A stretch of 64,000 nt of DNA from Massilistercora timonensis (GTDB lineage Bacteria > Bacillota > Clostridia > Lachnospirales > Lachnospiraceae): the NCBI RefSeq assembly GCF_900312975.1, contig NZ_LT990039.1:186001-250000 (forward strand), in the 5' to 3' direction. Below, one piece after another: positions 35,506 to 43,051 of this stretch (positions are counted from its first letter, which is position 1; the number at the start of each line of letters is the position of its first letter). The translations under genes and the position numbers were made by a program. The notes beneath the pieces were generated by a model that did no database searches, was not told the DNA's origin, and was given only the letters and a program-made list of their open reading frames with translations.

Positions 35506-36591
35506 TTACTTCTTTTTATAAAAAGGCAGAGGAACTATCTGAGCCTCCACCATCCGCCCCCGCACTTCCACATTTACCAGAGTTCCCTCTGTGGCGTAAG
35601 CCGCGTCTACAAGAGCCATGGCTACCGGGTAGCCAAGATAGGGGCAGTGGGTCCCGGAAGTGGTTGTCCCGATCTTCTCTCCCTCAAGATAAACCGGCTG
35701 CTCCTCCCGGATGATGCCTCGTCCGGTCACTTGCAGCCCCACCCGCTTACGTCCGGGTTCCCCAGCTTCTTCCAGGGCTTTCTTTCCAATGAAATCTTCC
35801 TTGGCCATCTTCACCGCGAATCCCAGGCCTGTCTCCAGAGGGGTCACTTCCTCATCCATCTCATGGCCGTAGAGAGGCATGGCCGCCTCCATCCGGAGGG
35901 TATCCCTGGCTCCCAGCCCGCAGGGGATCAGGCCTTCTTCTCTTCCTGCCTCCAGGAGGGCTTCCCACATCTCTTCCGCCCGGGCGCTGTCCAGATAAAG
36001 TTCCACCCCGTCCTCGCCGGTATAGCCGGTGCGGGAGACGACACAGGGGATCCCTGCCACTTCCCCGTCGAACACTGCATGGTAGTACTTTTTGGGAATA
36101 CTCTCCTCTTTGGCAAGTTTTCCAAGGATGTCCATGGCTTTTGGCCCCTGAAGGGCCAGCTGGGCATAATCCTCAGACACATCCTGGAAAGTCACATTCC
36201 CGGACTGGTGATCCAGCATCCACTGATAATCCTTATCCTTGTTGGCTGCATTTACCACGATCAGATAGTGATCGTCCGAGCGCTTGTAGACGATCAGGTC
36301 ATCCACCGTGCCTCCCTTCTCATTGCACATGGGGCTGTACCGTGCCTGGCCGTCCGTCAGGTTGACGAAGCTGTTGGTCAGAAGCCTCTGCAGATTGGCA
36401 AGGGCGTCCGGCCCCTCGCAGAGGATCTCCCCCATGTGGGACACGTCAAAAAGACCCGCCGCCTGGCGCACCGCCATATGCTCCTTGATCACCCCTGTCT
36501 GGTACTGCACCGGCAAAAGGTACCCGGCAAAAGGAACCATCTTGCCGCCGGCCCTTACATGGGCTTCATAAAGTGGAGTCTTCAATTCCAT
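35506..36591 (-). CDS. gcvT: Glycine cleavage system T protein (aminomethyltransferase)
   Basis: GcvT releases ammonia from the aminomethyl-lipoyl arm and transfers the carbon to THF to give methylene-THF. In 361 residues it starts MELKTPLYEAHVRAGGKMVPFAGYLLPVQY, then FDVSHMGEI, SPMCNEKGGTVDDLIVYK, SRTGYTGEDGVELY and the C-terminal LVDAAYATEGT. It is the first gene of the unit, preceded by GGAGGG and by a structured leader (36600-36724) and perfect promoter. Confidence 0.97.
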   Translation of the reverse strand: MELKTPLYEAHVRAGGKMVPFAGYLLPVQYQTGVIKEHMAVRQAAGLFDVSHMGEILCEGPDALANLQRLLTNSFVNLTDGQARYSPMCNEKGGTVDDLIVYKRSDDHYLIVVNAANKDKDYQWMLDHQSGNVTFQDVSEDYAQLALQGPKAMDILGKLAKEESIPKKYYHAVFDGEVAGIPCVVSRTGYTGEDGVELYLDSARAEEMWEALLEAGREEGLIPCGLGARDTLRMEAAMPLYGHEMDEEVTPLETGLGFAVKMAKEDFIGKKALEEAGEPGRKRVGLQVTGRGIIREEQPVYLEGEKIGTTTSGTHCPYLGYPVAMALVDAAYATEGTLVNVEVRGRMVEAQIVPLPFYKKK

Positions 36592-36599
36592 CCTGTCAT

Positions 36600-36724
36600 C
36601 CCTCCAATTCTCTCATCCCCAGGAAACAGAAAAAGGAGATCCGCTCCTTCCCGCAGTTCAAATGCGGGAATCCCGATCTCCCTGTCCATCTCCAGAGTCT
36701 CGGATTTATCATCCGAATTATTTT
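36600..36724 (-). promoter_or_regulatory. Structured 5' leader of the glycine/one-carbon unit
   Basis: The expected leader holds two folds in transcription order. First a short hairpin, TCGGAT/ATCCGA (36700-36716). Then a two-tier stem: outer GGAGATC with GATCTCC (36635-36641 with 36675-36681) enclosing TTCCCGCA/TGCGGGAA (36648-36655 with 36663-36670), ending in TTTTTCTGTTT. The last fold looks like an intrinsic terminator before gcvT, so transcription may be attenuated. A glycine riboswitch is common at this place, but I cannot find its conserved core; only the fragments GAAGGAGC and TGGACAG resemble it. Confidence 0.6.
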
Positions 36725-36730
36725 TTCTTG

Positions 36731-36759
36731 ATTATACTAATGATAAAATTATCTGTCAA
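36731..36759 (-). promoter_or_regulatory. Perfect consensus promoter of the gcv unit
   Basis: Minus strand: -35 TTGACA (36754-36759), 17-base spacer, -10 TATAAT (36731-36736). It is an exact match to the vegetative sigma factor consensus, 45 bases after the stop of the upstream flavoprotein gene. Such strength implies control by the leader or by a repressor. Confidence 0.9.
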
Positions 36760-36803
36760 TAATAGTTGACTATTTAACATGATTGACAATTTATAGACGC
36801 AAA

Positions 36804-38030
36804 TCAAATCCCATTTCCCGCCGCGTATCCGGTGCTCCAGGCGATCTGCAGATTAAACCCTCCTGTAACCGCGTCAAGATCCAGCACCTCTCCGGCAAAA
36901 CAAAGCCCCTTCACCAGCCTGGACTCCATGGTCCCGGGATCGATCTCCTTAGTATGGACTCCTCCCTTTGTGATGATCGCCTCGTTGAACCCCCGCAGGC
37001 CCGTCAGCGTCATGGGCAGAGCTTTCACCAGTTCTACAAACGCCCTTCTTTCTTCCCGGGAGATCTCATGCACCTTCTTCTCCGGATTTATACCGCTTAA
37101 GTCCACCATCACCGGGATCAGCTTGGCGGGGAAAAGTTTCCCAAGAGAATTCTTAAACTGCCTGTTCTTATTCTCCTCAAAATCCCGCAGGATCCGGTGA
37201 TCCAACTGCTCCTGGCTTAAAGCCGGCTTTAAGTCGATCACCAGCTTAAGTGGATGACTGATAAGTTTCTCTCCCACATAGCTGCTGGCGGTGAGCATCA
37301 GAGGGCCGCTGACCCCGTAATGGGTGAAAAGCATTTCCCCGAACTCCTCATAGAGTTTCTTCTTCCCGTCATAGATCGCCGCCGACACATTTCTCAGACT
37401 TAAGCCCTGAAGTTCCCTGGTCCACCCTTCACCGGTCTCCATAGGAACCAGAGAAGGCCGGCATTCTTTCACCGTGTGTCCCAGCTCTCTGGCGAAACGG
37501 TAGCCGTCTCCGGTGGAACCGGTGGTCCGGTAGGAGATGCCGCCGGTGGCCACGATACAGGCGTCGCCCTCCACCTTTTTCCCGTCTGCAAGCACGATTT
37601 CCTGAAATCTTCCATCCTTTTCCCGAATCTCCCGAACTTCCCGGTTCAGGAACACCCGGACTCCCAGCCGCTTCAGCTCCTGCTCCAGCACCCGGATCAC
37701 ATCGGAGGAATGATCCGATCTTGGGAAGACCCGCTCTCCCCGTTCCACCTTGGTGGGAAGACCCAGCTCTTCAAAAAAGGCGATAGTGTCCTGGTTGGTA
37801 AACCCGTAGAAGCTGCTGTAGAGGAACCGGGAATTGGTGACCACGGATTCAAAAAGCACCTCCATATCGCAGGCGTTGGTCAGGTTGCAGCGCCCCTTTC
37901 CAGTAATAAACAGCTTCTTTCCTAATTTCTCATTCTTTTCAAAAAGGCTGACCGAATATCCCTTCCGGCCAGCCGCGATGGCGGCGAACATGCCTGCGGC
38001 ACCTCCGCCGATCACCAGTATTTTCTTCAT
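36804..38030 (-). CDS. YhiN/HI0933-family flavoprotein
   Basis: This is an NAD(P)/FAD-dependent oxidoreductase of the BaiN/HI0933 group. The 408-residue protein starts with the dinucleotide motif VIGGGAAGMFAAIAAG, has the family signature KLGKKLFITGKGRCNLTNACD near residues 36-56, GERVFPRSDHSSDV, CIVATGGISYRTTGSTGDGYRFA, and the C-terminal CFAGEVLDLDAVTGGFNLQIAWSTG. Members have been linked to bile acid or other substrate reduction, but the native substrate here is unknown. It lies just downstream of the RpiR-type gene and probably shares its transcript. Confidence 0.9.
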   Translation of the reverse strand: MKKILVIGGGAAGMFAAIAAGRKGYSVSLFEKNEKLGKKLFITGKGRCNLTNACDMEVLFESVVTNSRFLYSSFYGFTNQDTIAFFEELGLPTKVERGERVFPRSDHSSDVIRVLEQELKRLGVRVFLNREVREIREKDGRFQEIVLADGKKVEGDACIVATGGISYRTTGSTGDGYRFARELGHTVKECRPSLVPMETGEGWTRELQGLSLRNVSAAIYDGKKKLYEEFGEMLFTHYGVSGPLMLTASSYVGEKLISHPLKLVIDLKPALSQEQLDHRILRDFEENKNRQFKNSLGKLFPAKLIPVMVDLSGINPEKKVHEISREERRAFVELVKALPMTLTGLRGFNEAIITKGGVHTKEIDPGTMESRLVKGLCFAGEVLDLDAVTGGFNLQIAWSTGYAAGNGI

Positions 38031-38045
38031 GGTTCTTTCCCTCTC

Positions 38046-38987
38046 CTAAGAGTTCTTGGTTGTCTTGTCCGTCTCCTGGTCCTCATGTCCGGCAAGCTCC
38101 ACCTTGTCCCCCACCATGTTCAGCTCGTCCTTGCTGTAGACCTGGTACTCATCCCAGATCTGCTCCAGGGTCTCCAGGGTGGAGATCACTTCCTTCTGCT
38201 TCTTCATACACAGCGCCACCACCAGAGCATTAACCACGCTTAAGGGAGCCACCAGGGAGTCCACAATGGAAGCCATATCGCTGCGGGCGATCAGGTTGCA
38301 GGAGGAGTAAAGGGTCATAGGCGAATGTACACTGTCGGTCAGAGTGATCACCTTGGCCTTCCGGTTGCTGGCAAATTCCAGGGCCTTTAAGGTCCGCATG
38401 GAATACCGGGGAAAACTGATGCCGATGATCACATCCTCCTCGCCGATACGGATCAGCTGCTCGAAGATCTCGCTGGAGCTGTTGGTGGTGACCGCCGTCA
38501 CATTGGGGCAGATCAGGTTCAGATAAAAGCTCAGGAAACTGGCCAGCGGAGCGCAGCTGCGGATCCCGATCACATAGATCCTCCTGGCCTTCAGGATGGT
38601 GTCCACCGCCATCTCAAAGGAACCGTGGTCGATGGCCTCCATGGTCAGCTTGATCTTCTCGATGTCCGACTGCAGCACCGACGCCAGGATCTCTCCCTGG
38701 CTGATCCGGCCGTAGGTCACTTCCATCCGCTGGATGGAGTTCAGCTTGGTGCGCACCAGCTCTCCCAGGGCCCGCTGGAACCCGGGATACCCGTCGTACC
38801 CAAGAGCCATGGCAAACCGGACTACCGTAGACTCGCTGACACCTACCTCTTCCCCCATTTTGGCCGCCGTCAGAAACGCCGCTTTATCGTAGTCCTCCCG
38901 GATGAAATCCGCCAGCTTCTTCTGGCCCTTGCTGAACTTCTGGTATCCATCCTCAATTTTCTGTAACAGTTCGTTCTTATTCCCCAT
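38046..38987 (-). CDS. MurR/RpiR family transcriptional regulator
   Basis: The 313-residue protein has an N-terminal RpiR helix-turn-helix (QKIEDGYQKFSKGQKKLADFI, then MGEEVGVSESTVVRFAMALGY to about residue 80) and a C-terminal SIS sugar-phosphate domain from about 125 (YVIGIRSCAPLASFLSFYLN and GISFPRYSMRTLKALEFA). A further ~40-residue charged tail is present. Such regulators sense phosphosugars. No sugar operon is adjacent, so its target is not evident. The start at 38987 has AAGGA upstream; the frame extends 11 codons further. Confidence 0.9.
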   Translation of the reverse strand: MGNKNELLQKIEDGYQKFSKGQKKLADFIREDYDKAAFLTAAKMGEEVGVSESTVVRFAMALGYDGYPGFQRALGELVRTKLNSIQRMEVTYGRISQGEILASVLQSDIEKIKLTMEAIDHGSFEMAVDTILKARRIYVIGIRSCAPLASFLSFYLNLICPNVTAVTTNSSSEIFEQLIRIGEEDVIIGISFPRYSMRTLKALEFASNRKAKVITLTDSVHSPMTLYSSCNLIARSDMASIVDSLVAPLSVVNALVVALCMKKQKEVISTLETLEQIWDEYQVYSKDELNMVGDKVELAGHEDQETDKTTKNS

Positions 38988-39037
38988 AAGTATATCCTTC
39001 TCAATTCTACGCCTTTGCACAGGCTTAACATTCTATC

Positions 39038-39066
39038 ATTATAAAGCGAACCGGGAAAATATTCAA
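39038..39066 (-). promoter_or_regulatory. Promoter of the RpiR-type regulator
   Basis: Minus strand: -35 TTGAAT (39061-39066), 17-base spacer, perfect -10 TATAAT (39038-39043). Start near 39031, giving a leader of about 45 bases. Confidence 0.75.
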
Positions 39067-39114
39067 GTTCCGGATTTCTTCTAAGATCTGCGCAGGCAGG
39101 GTTTGCGAAAAGAA

Positions 39115-39170
39115 AAAGAGCGGATGATTGCGGAGGTTAATCGTCAGCCTCGAAGCAATCGCCGCTCTTT
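39115..39170 (-). terminator. Terminator of the decarboxylase operon
   Basis: A long stem: AAAGAGCGGCGATTGC and GCAATCATCCGCTCTTTTT (minus strand, two-base bulge) enclosing a second small stem GAGGCTGAC...CCTC, followed by TTTTTCTTTTC. It lies 42 bases after the oadA stop. Confidence 0.9.
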
Positions 39171-39211
39171 GTCTTTCACTTACATTTGCCCTAAGACTTC
39201 AGGAAGAACTC

Positions 39212-40627
39212 CTAAACCGGATAGCTTCCGCTCTCGGTGTCTGCCACCGTCTGGTCTACCTTGGTCTGCTGTGCTTCCCGGTATTTGAAGAAATCTACCG
39301 CCACCTGCGGGAACAGGGCGTAGGTCAGCACGTCTTCGTCCTGCTGGCTCCACTGCTCCATCTCTTTGCGCAGGGTATCAAGCTCATCCGGGATCAGATC
39401 CGCCGGACGGCAGGTAATGATCTCTGTATCCGGATCCAGAACCTTCTTCTTCACTTCCTCATTAAACGGCTTCACGGTAGCGCCGTATTTGCCGCTTAAG
39501 ATATCTTTGGTCTCTTTGGTCGCCACTTTGTACCGCTCTCCCATCAGCACGTTGAGCACTGCCTGGGTTCCCACGATCTGGGAAGACGGGGTGACAAGAG
39601 GCGGCTCGCCCAGGTCTTTGCGGACTCTTGGCACTTCCTCCAGCACTTCGTAGTACCGGTCTTCCGCGTTCTGGTCCTTTAACTGGGACGTCAGGTTGGA
39701 GAGCATACCGCCCGGTACCTGATACAGCAGGGTCTTGATGTTGACGCCCAGGTTCTTGGGGTTCAGAAGACCGCTGTCCAGCGCCTCGTCCCGGATGGGC
39801 CGGAAGTAATCAGCGATCTCTGAGAGCAGCTTCTGATCCAGGCCGGTGTCATAGGGCGTTCCCTTGAAGGTCTCCACCATAACCTCGGTAGCCGGCTGGG
39901 ACGTTCCCAGAGCAAAGGGCGACATCGCGGTGTCGATCACATCCACTCCTGCCTCTACTGCCTTCAGATAGGTCATGGAAGCCACGCCGGACGTATAGTG
40001 GGTGTGGAGCTGGATAGGCAGATCCACCGCGTCTTTCAGCACTCCTACCAGCTCTGTGGCCGCGTAGGGAAGAAGAAGTCCCGCCATGTCCTTGATACAG
40101 ATGGAGTTGGCCCCCATATCCTCGATCCGCTTCGCGATATCCACCCAGTAATCCAGGGTGTAAGCGTCTCCCAGGGTATAGGAAAGGGCGACCTGCGCCT
40201 CCGCCTTCTCTTTATTTGCCGCCTTCACTGCTGTCTGCAGGTTGCGAAGGTCGTTTAAGCAGTCAAAAATACGGATGATGTCAATGCCGTTGGCGGCGGA
40301 TTTCTGTACGAAATACTCTACCACATCGTCAGCGTAGGGCCGGTATCCCAGGATATTCTGCCCCCGGAAGAGCATCTGCAGCTTGGTGTTCTTGAAGCCG
40401 TCCCGGAATTTCCGCAGCCGGTCCCAGGGATCTTCCTTCAGGAAACGAAGGGATGCGTCAAAGGTGGCTCCGCCCCAGCACTCTACCGAATGGTATCCCA
40501 CCTGGTCCATCTTCTCTACGATGGGGAGCATCTGTTCCGTTGTCATCCGGGTGGCGATCAGGGACTGATGGGCGTCCCGCAGCACCGTCTCAGTGATCTT
40601 GATTGGTTTTTTCTCTATCTCTGCCAT
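39212..40627 (-). CDS. oadA: Oxaloacetate decarboxylase alpha / transcarboxylase 5S-type carboxyltransferase
   Basis: This TIM-barrel carboxyltransferase moves CO2 between a 2-oxoacid (pyruvate/oxaloacetate) and biotin. The 471-residue protein has TETVLRDAHQSLIATRM near residue 12, the RGQNILGYRPYADD segment, KDMAGLLLPYAA with the catalytic/metal region, LHTHYTSGVASMTYLKAVEAGVDVIDTA, and then the PYC_OADA domain ending near 460. It lacks the fused biotin domain; the carrier is a separate gene two places upstream. It is last in a five-gene cluster with an mmdA homologue. Confidence 0.93.
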   Translation of the reverse strand: MAEIEKKPIKITETVLRDAHQSLIATRMTTEQMLPIVEKMDQVGYHSVECWGGATFDASLRFLKEDPWDRLRKFRDGFKNTKLQMLFRGQNILGYRPYADDVVEYFVQKSAANGIDIIRIFDCLNDLRNLQTAVKAANKEKAEAQVALSYTLGDAYTLDYWVDIAKRIEDMGANSICIKDMAGLLLPYAATELVGVLKDAVDLPIQLHTHYTSGVASMTYLKAVEAGVDVIDTAMSPFALGTSQPATEVMVETFKGTPYDTGLDQKLLSEIADYFRPIRDEALDSGLLNPKNLGVNIKTLLYQVPGGMLSNLTSQLKDQNAEDRYYEVLEEVPRVRKDLGEPPLVTPSSQIVGTQAVLNVLMGERYKVATKETKDILSGKYGATVKPFNEEVKKKVLDPDTEIITCRPADLIPDELDTLRKEMEQWSQQDEDVLTYALFPQVAVDFFKYREAQQTKVDQTVADTESGSYPV

Positions 40628-40660
40628 TGTCTATTCCTCCATTATTCTAATCCATCACTC

Positions 40661-41812
40661 TTACATTACACCGAAGATGGCCATAAAGGTTCCCGCAGCC
40701 ACCGCCGTACCGATAACGCCTGCCACATTGGGTCCCATGGCGTGCATCAGCAGGAAGTTGGTTGGATCCGCCTCTGCGCCTACCTTCTGGGACACACGGG
40801 CCGCCATGGGAACTGCAGACACGCCGGCGGACCCGATCAGCGGGTTCACCTTGCCGTGAGTTGCAACGCACATCAGCTTGCCAAGAAGCACGCCGCCTGC
40901 CGTACCAAAGGCAAAGGCCACAAGGCCCAGGATCACGATCTTCACCGTGTCCACGTTCAGGAAAGCCTCCGCGCTGGTGGTGGCTCCTACCGATGTTCCC
41001 AGCAGGATGACTACAATGTACATCAGCGCGTTGGACGCTGTATCCACCAGCTGGCGCACCACGCCGGACTCCCGGAACAGGTTGCCCAGCATCAGCATAC
41101 CTACCAGAGGCGCTGTGGTGGGAAGGATCACACACACTACGATGGTAACGATGATGGGGAACAGGATCCGCTCCAGTTTGGATACCGGACGCAGCTGCTC
41201 CATCTTGATCTTCCGCTCCTTCTCTGTGGTGAGAAGCTTCATGATGGGAGGCTGGATGATGGGTACCAGGGACATATACGAATATGCCGCCACCGCGATG
41301 GGGCCAAGGATCGCCGTCTGCTCCAGCTTCCCTGCCAGGAAGATAGAGGTGGGGCCGTCCGCGCCGCCGATGATGGAGATGGCCGCAGCCGCCTTGTCCG
41401 AGAATCCCATCGCCATGGCTCCCAGATAAGCCACGAAGATACCAAGCTGGGCCGCCGCACCCATGAGGAAACTCTTAGGGTTGGCGATCAGCGGTCCAAA
41501 GTCTGTCATCGCGCCTACTCCCAGGAAAATGAGGGAGGGCAGGATGGACCACTCGTCCAGCAGATAGAAGTAATACAAAAGCCCGCCGGTGCCATTCTCC
41601 GCATCCTCGATATGCAGCATGATATCCGGGTAAATGTTGACCAGCAGCATACCGAAGGCGATTGGCACCAGAAGCAATGGCTCAAATCCATGCCGGATTG
41701 CCAGATAAAGGAAAACACATGCCACCGCGATCATGATCAGGTTCCCCCAGGTGAGGCTGAAGAACGCGGACTGATGCACGAGATTTCCCAGCGTTGTTAA
41801 AATATATTCCAT
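40661..41812 (-). CDS. oadB: Na+-translocating decarboxylase subunit beta
   Basis: OadB is the membrane subunit that decarboxylates carboxybiotin and exports Na+. In 383 residues with about nine helices it keeps the Na+-site blocks GVGAMTDFGPLIANPK (near 85) and IGGADGPTSIFLAGKL (near 145), and GTSVGATTSAEAFL and MGPNVAGVIGTAVAAG at the C-terminal half. The start at 41812 has GGAGG seven bases upstream. It is the only Na+ pump subunit seen for both carboxyltransferases of the cluster. Confidence 0.95.
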   Translation of the reverse strand: MEYILTTLGNLVHQSAFFSLTWGNLIMIAVACVFLYLAIRHGFEPLLLVPIAFGMLLVNIYPDIMLHIEDAENGTGGLLYYFYLLDEWSILPSLIFLGVGAMTDFGPLIANPKSFLMGAAAQLGIFVAYLGAMAMGFSDKAAAAISIIGGADGPTSIFLAGKLEQTAILGPIAVAAYSYMSLVPIIQPPIMKLLTTEKERKIKMEQLRPVSKLERILFPIIVTIVVCVILPTTAPLVGMLMLGNLFRESGVVRQLVDTASNALMYIVVILLGTSVGATTSAEAFLNVDTVKIVILGLVAFAFGTAGGVLLGKLMCVATHGKVNPLIGSAGVSAVPMAARVSQKVGAEADPTNFLLMHAMGPNVAGVIGTAVAAGTFMAIFGVM

Positions 41813-41868
41813 GTTTAGACCTCCAGTCGTGTTCATTTCGAAGGCTTACGCCTCCGACAGGTTTCCCG

Positions 41869-42237
41869 TTAGTTCAGCGTGGCCAGTACTGCGCCCGCCT
41901 CGATGGCGTCGCCTACAGCCACCTCGATGCTGGCTACCGTGCCAGCCTCAGGAGCCACTACCGGGATCTCCATCTTCATGGCCTCGATGATCACGACTGC
42001 ATCGCCTCTGTCTACCTTTGTGCCCACGCCGGCCTCGATCTTAAATACCTTTCCGGCCGCGCCCGCCTTCACTTCGATGGCGCCTGCCGCTGCCTTTGGA
42101 GCCGCCGGTGCCGGAGCCGCCTTTGGAGCCGCCGGTGCCGGAGCTGCCGCCCGGGGCGCCGGGGCTGCGCCCGCGCCTTTTTCTTCTACAGTTACGTCAT
42201 ATACATTTCCATTGACTGTAATGGTATAATTTTTCAT
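41869..42237 (-). CDS. Biotin carboxyl carrier subunit
   Basis: A 122-residue biotin carrier: N-terminal strand MKNYTITVNGNVYDVTVEE, a flexible A/P/K linker (about residues 22-52) built from the repeated step APAPAAPKA, then the biotinyl domain with the biotinylation site EAMKMEIP, lysine 88. It corresponds to the gamma subunit (GcdC/MmdC) or transcarboxylase 1.3S. The repeated linker DNA may vary in copy number between strains. Confidence 0.93.
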   Translation of the reverse strand: MKNYTITVNGNVYDVTVEEKGAGAAPAPRAAAPAPAAPKAAPAPAAPKAAAGAIEVKAGAAGKVFKIEAGVGTKVDRGDAVVIIEAMKMEIPVVAPEAGTVASIEVAVGDAIEAGAVLATLN

Positions 42238-42259
42238 AGTTTTGATCCTCCTCGATTGT

Positions 42260-43036
42260 CTATGCTTTCCATTTATTTGACGGGCGCCTGCGGATGCTGC
42301 GCACCACAAATCCATCTGTGGATGTCCCTTCCGCCGCCGCGATGGCCGCGGAGATCACTGCTACCAGTTCCAGATCGTCTGCAAGGTCTATAGTTTCCGG
42401 AACTGCCTGCACAACCTCTTCCTTCTCTGCCTGGGCCGGGGCTTCTTTGGCTTTGCGTCCCCGGAAGAACTGCTCGATCGCCGGGATGAACTTCAGAAGC
42501 CAGATGATGATGGAGATAAAGATCAGGACACAAAATACCGTTCCCATTCCCAGGACTGTATTCAATCCCGCCTTCTCCAGGATCTCTCCGGTGGAGTAGA
42601 TCCCGCTCACCGTCATGCTGTCCAGATACAGGTTCTCGTCATAAATAAATTCCAGAGTGGCTGACCGCTCTTCAAATCTCGCCGGAACCGTCACCGTAAG
42701 TTCGTCCGCGGTCGCCTCAAAATTGAATTCTCCATGTTCCGCGTAGGCTCCGCATTCATCTATCCCTGACTGCCAACTGTCCATAGCGCCCAGGAAACTC
42801 TCCGGGGTAAAGGGAAGTCCCGCGCTGTACAGTTCCTGTTCCACAGCAAAATCCGTTCTGCTGTTCCACTCTTCGATCGTGTCCTCGTCCACCGAGTTAC
42901 AGTACTCGATCAGGAATTCTGTAGCCTGCTGGATCGTTTCTTCATCATATTCCAATGTCTCGCTGTTGGAAGTACAACCGGCAAGGCCAAAAAACGCCGC
43001 AAGGACGACGATTAATACACTGATTCTCTTTTTCAC
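42260..43036 (-). CDS. OadG-type subunit with exported lipoprotein-like N-terminal domain
   Basis: Residues 1-22 (KKRISVLIVVLAAFFGLAGC) are a lipoprotein signal with the lipobox LAGC. An outside domain of about 140 residues follows (DEETIQQATEFLIEYCNSVDEDT, then SATLEFIYDENLYLDSMTV). Near residue 165 a helix (GMGTVFCVLIFISIIIWLLKFIP) and the E/A-rich cytoplasmic tail match OadG/MmdD delta subunits, which hold the pump complex together. The fused form is larger than plain OadG (~85 residues). It starts with GTG, with GAGGTG upstream. The outside domain's role is unknown to me. Confidence 0.85.
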   Translation of the reverse strand: MKKRISVLIVVLAAFFGLAGCTSNSETLEYDEETIQQATEFLIEYCNSVDEDTIEEWNSRTDFAVEQELYSAGLPFTPESFLGAMDSWQSGIDECGAYAEHGEFNFEATADELTVTVPARFEERSATLEFIYDENLYLDSMTVSGIYSTGEILEKAGLNTVLGMGTVFCVLIFISIIIWLLKFIPAIEQFFRGRKAKEAPAQAEKEEVVQAVPETIDLADDLELVAVISAAIAAAEGTSTDGFVVRSIRRRPSNKWKA

Positions 43037-43051
43037 TTCTGCCTCACCTCT

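Noticed and set aside
36600-36724. Glycine riboswitch before gcvT
   Set aside because: The position is right, but I could not find the paired conserved core or tandem aptamers; recorded as an unassigned leader instead.
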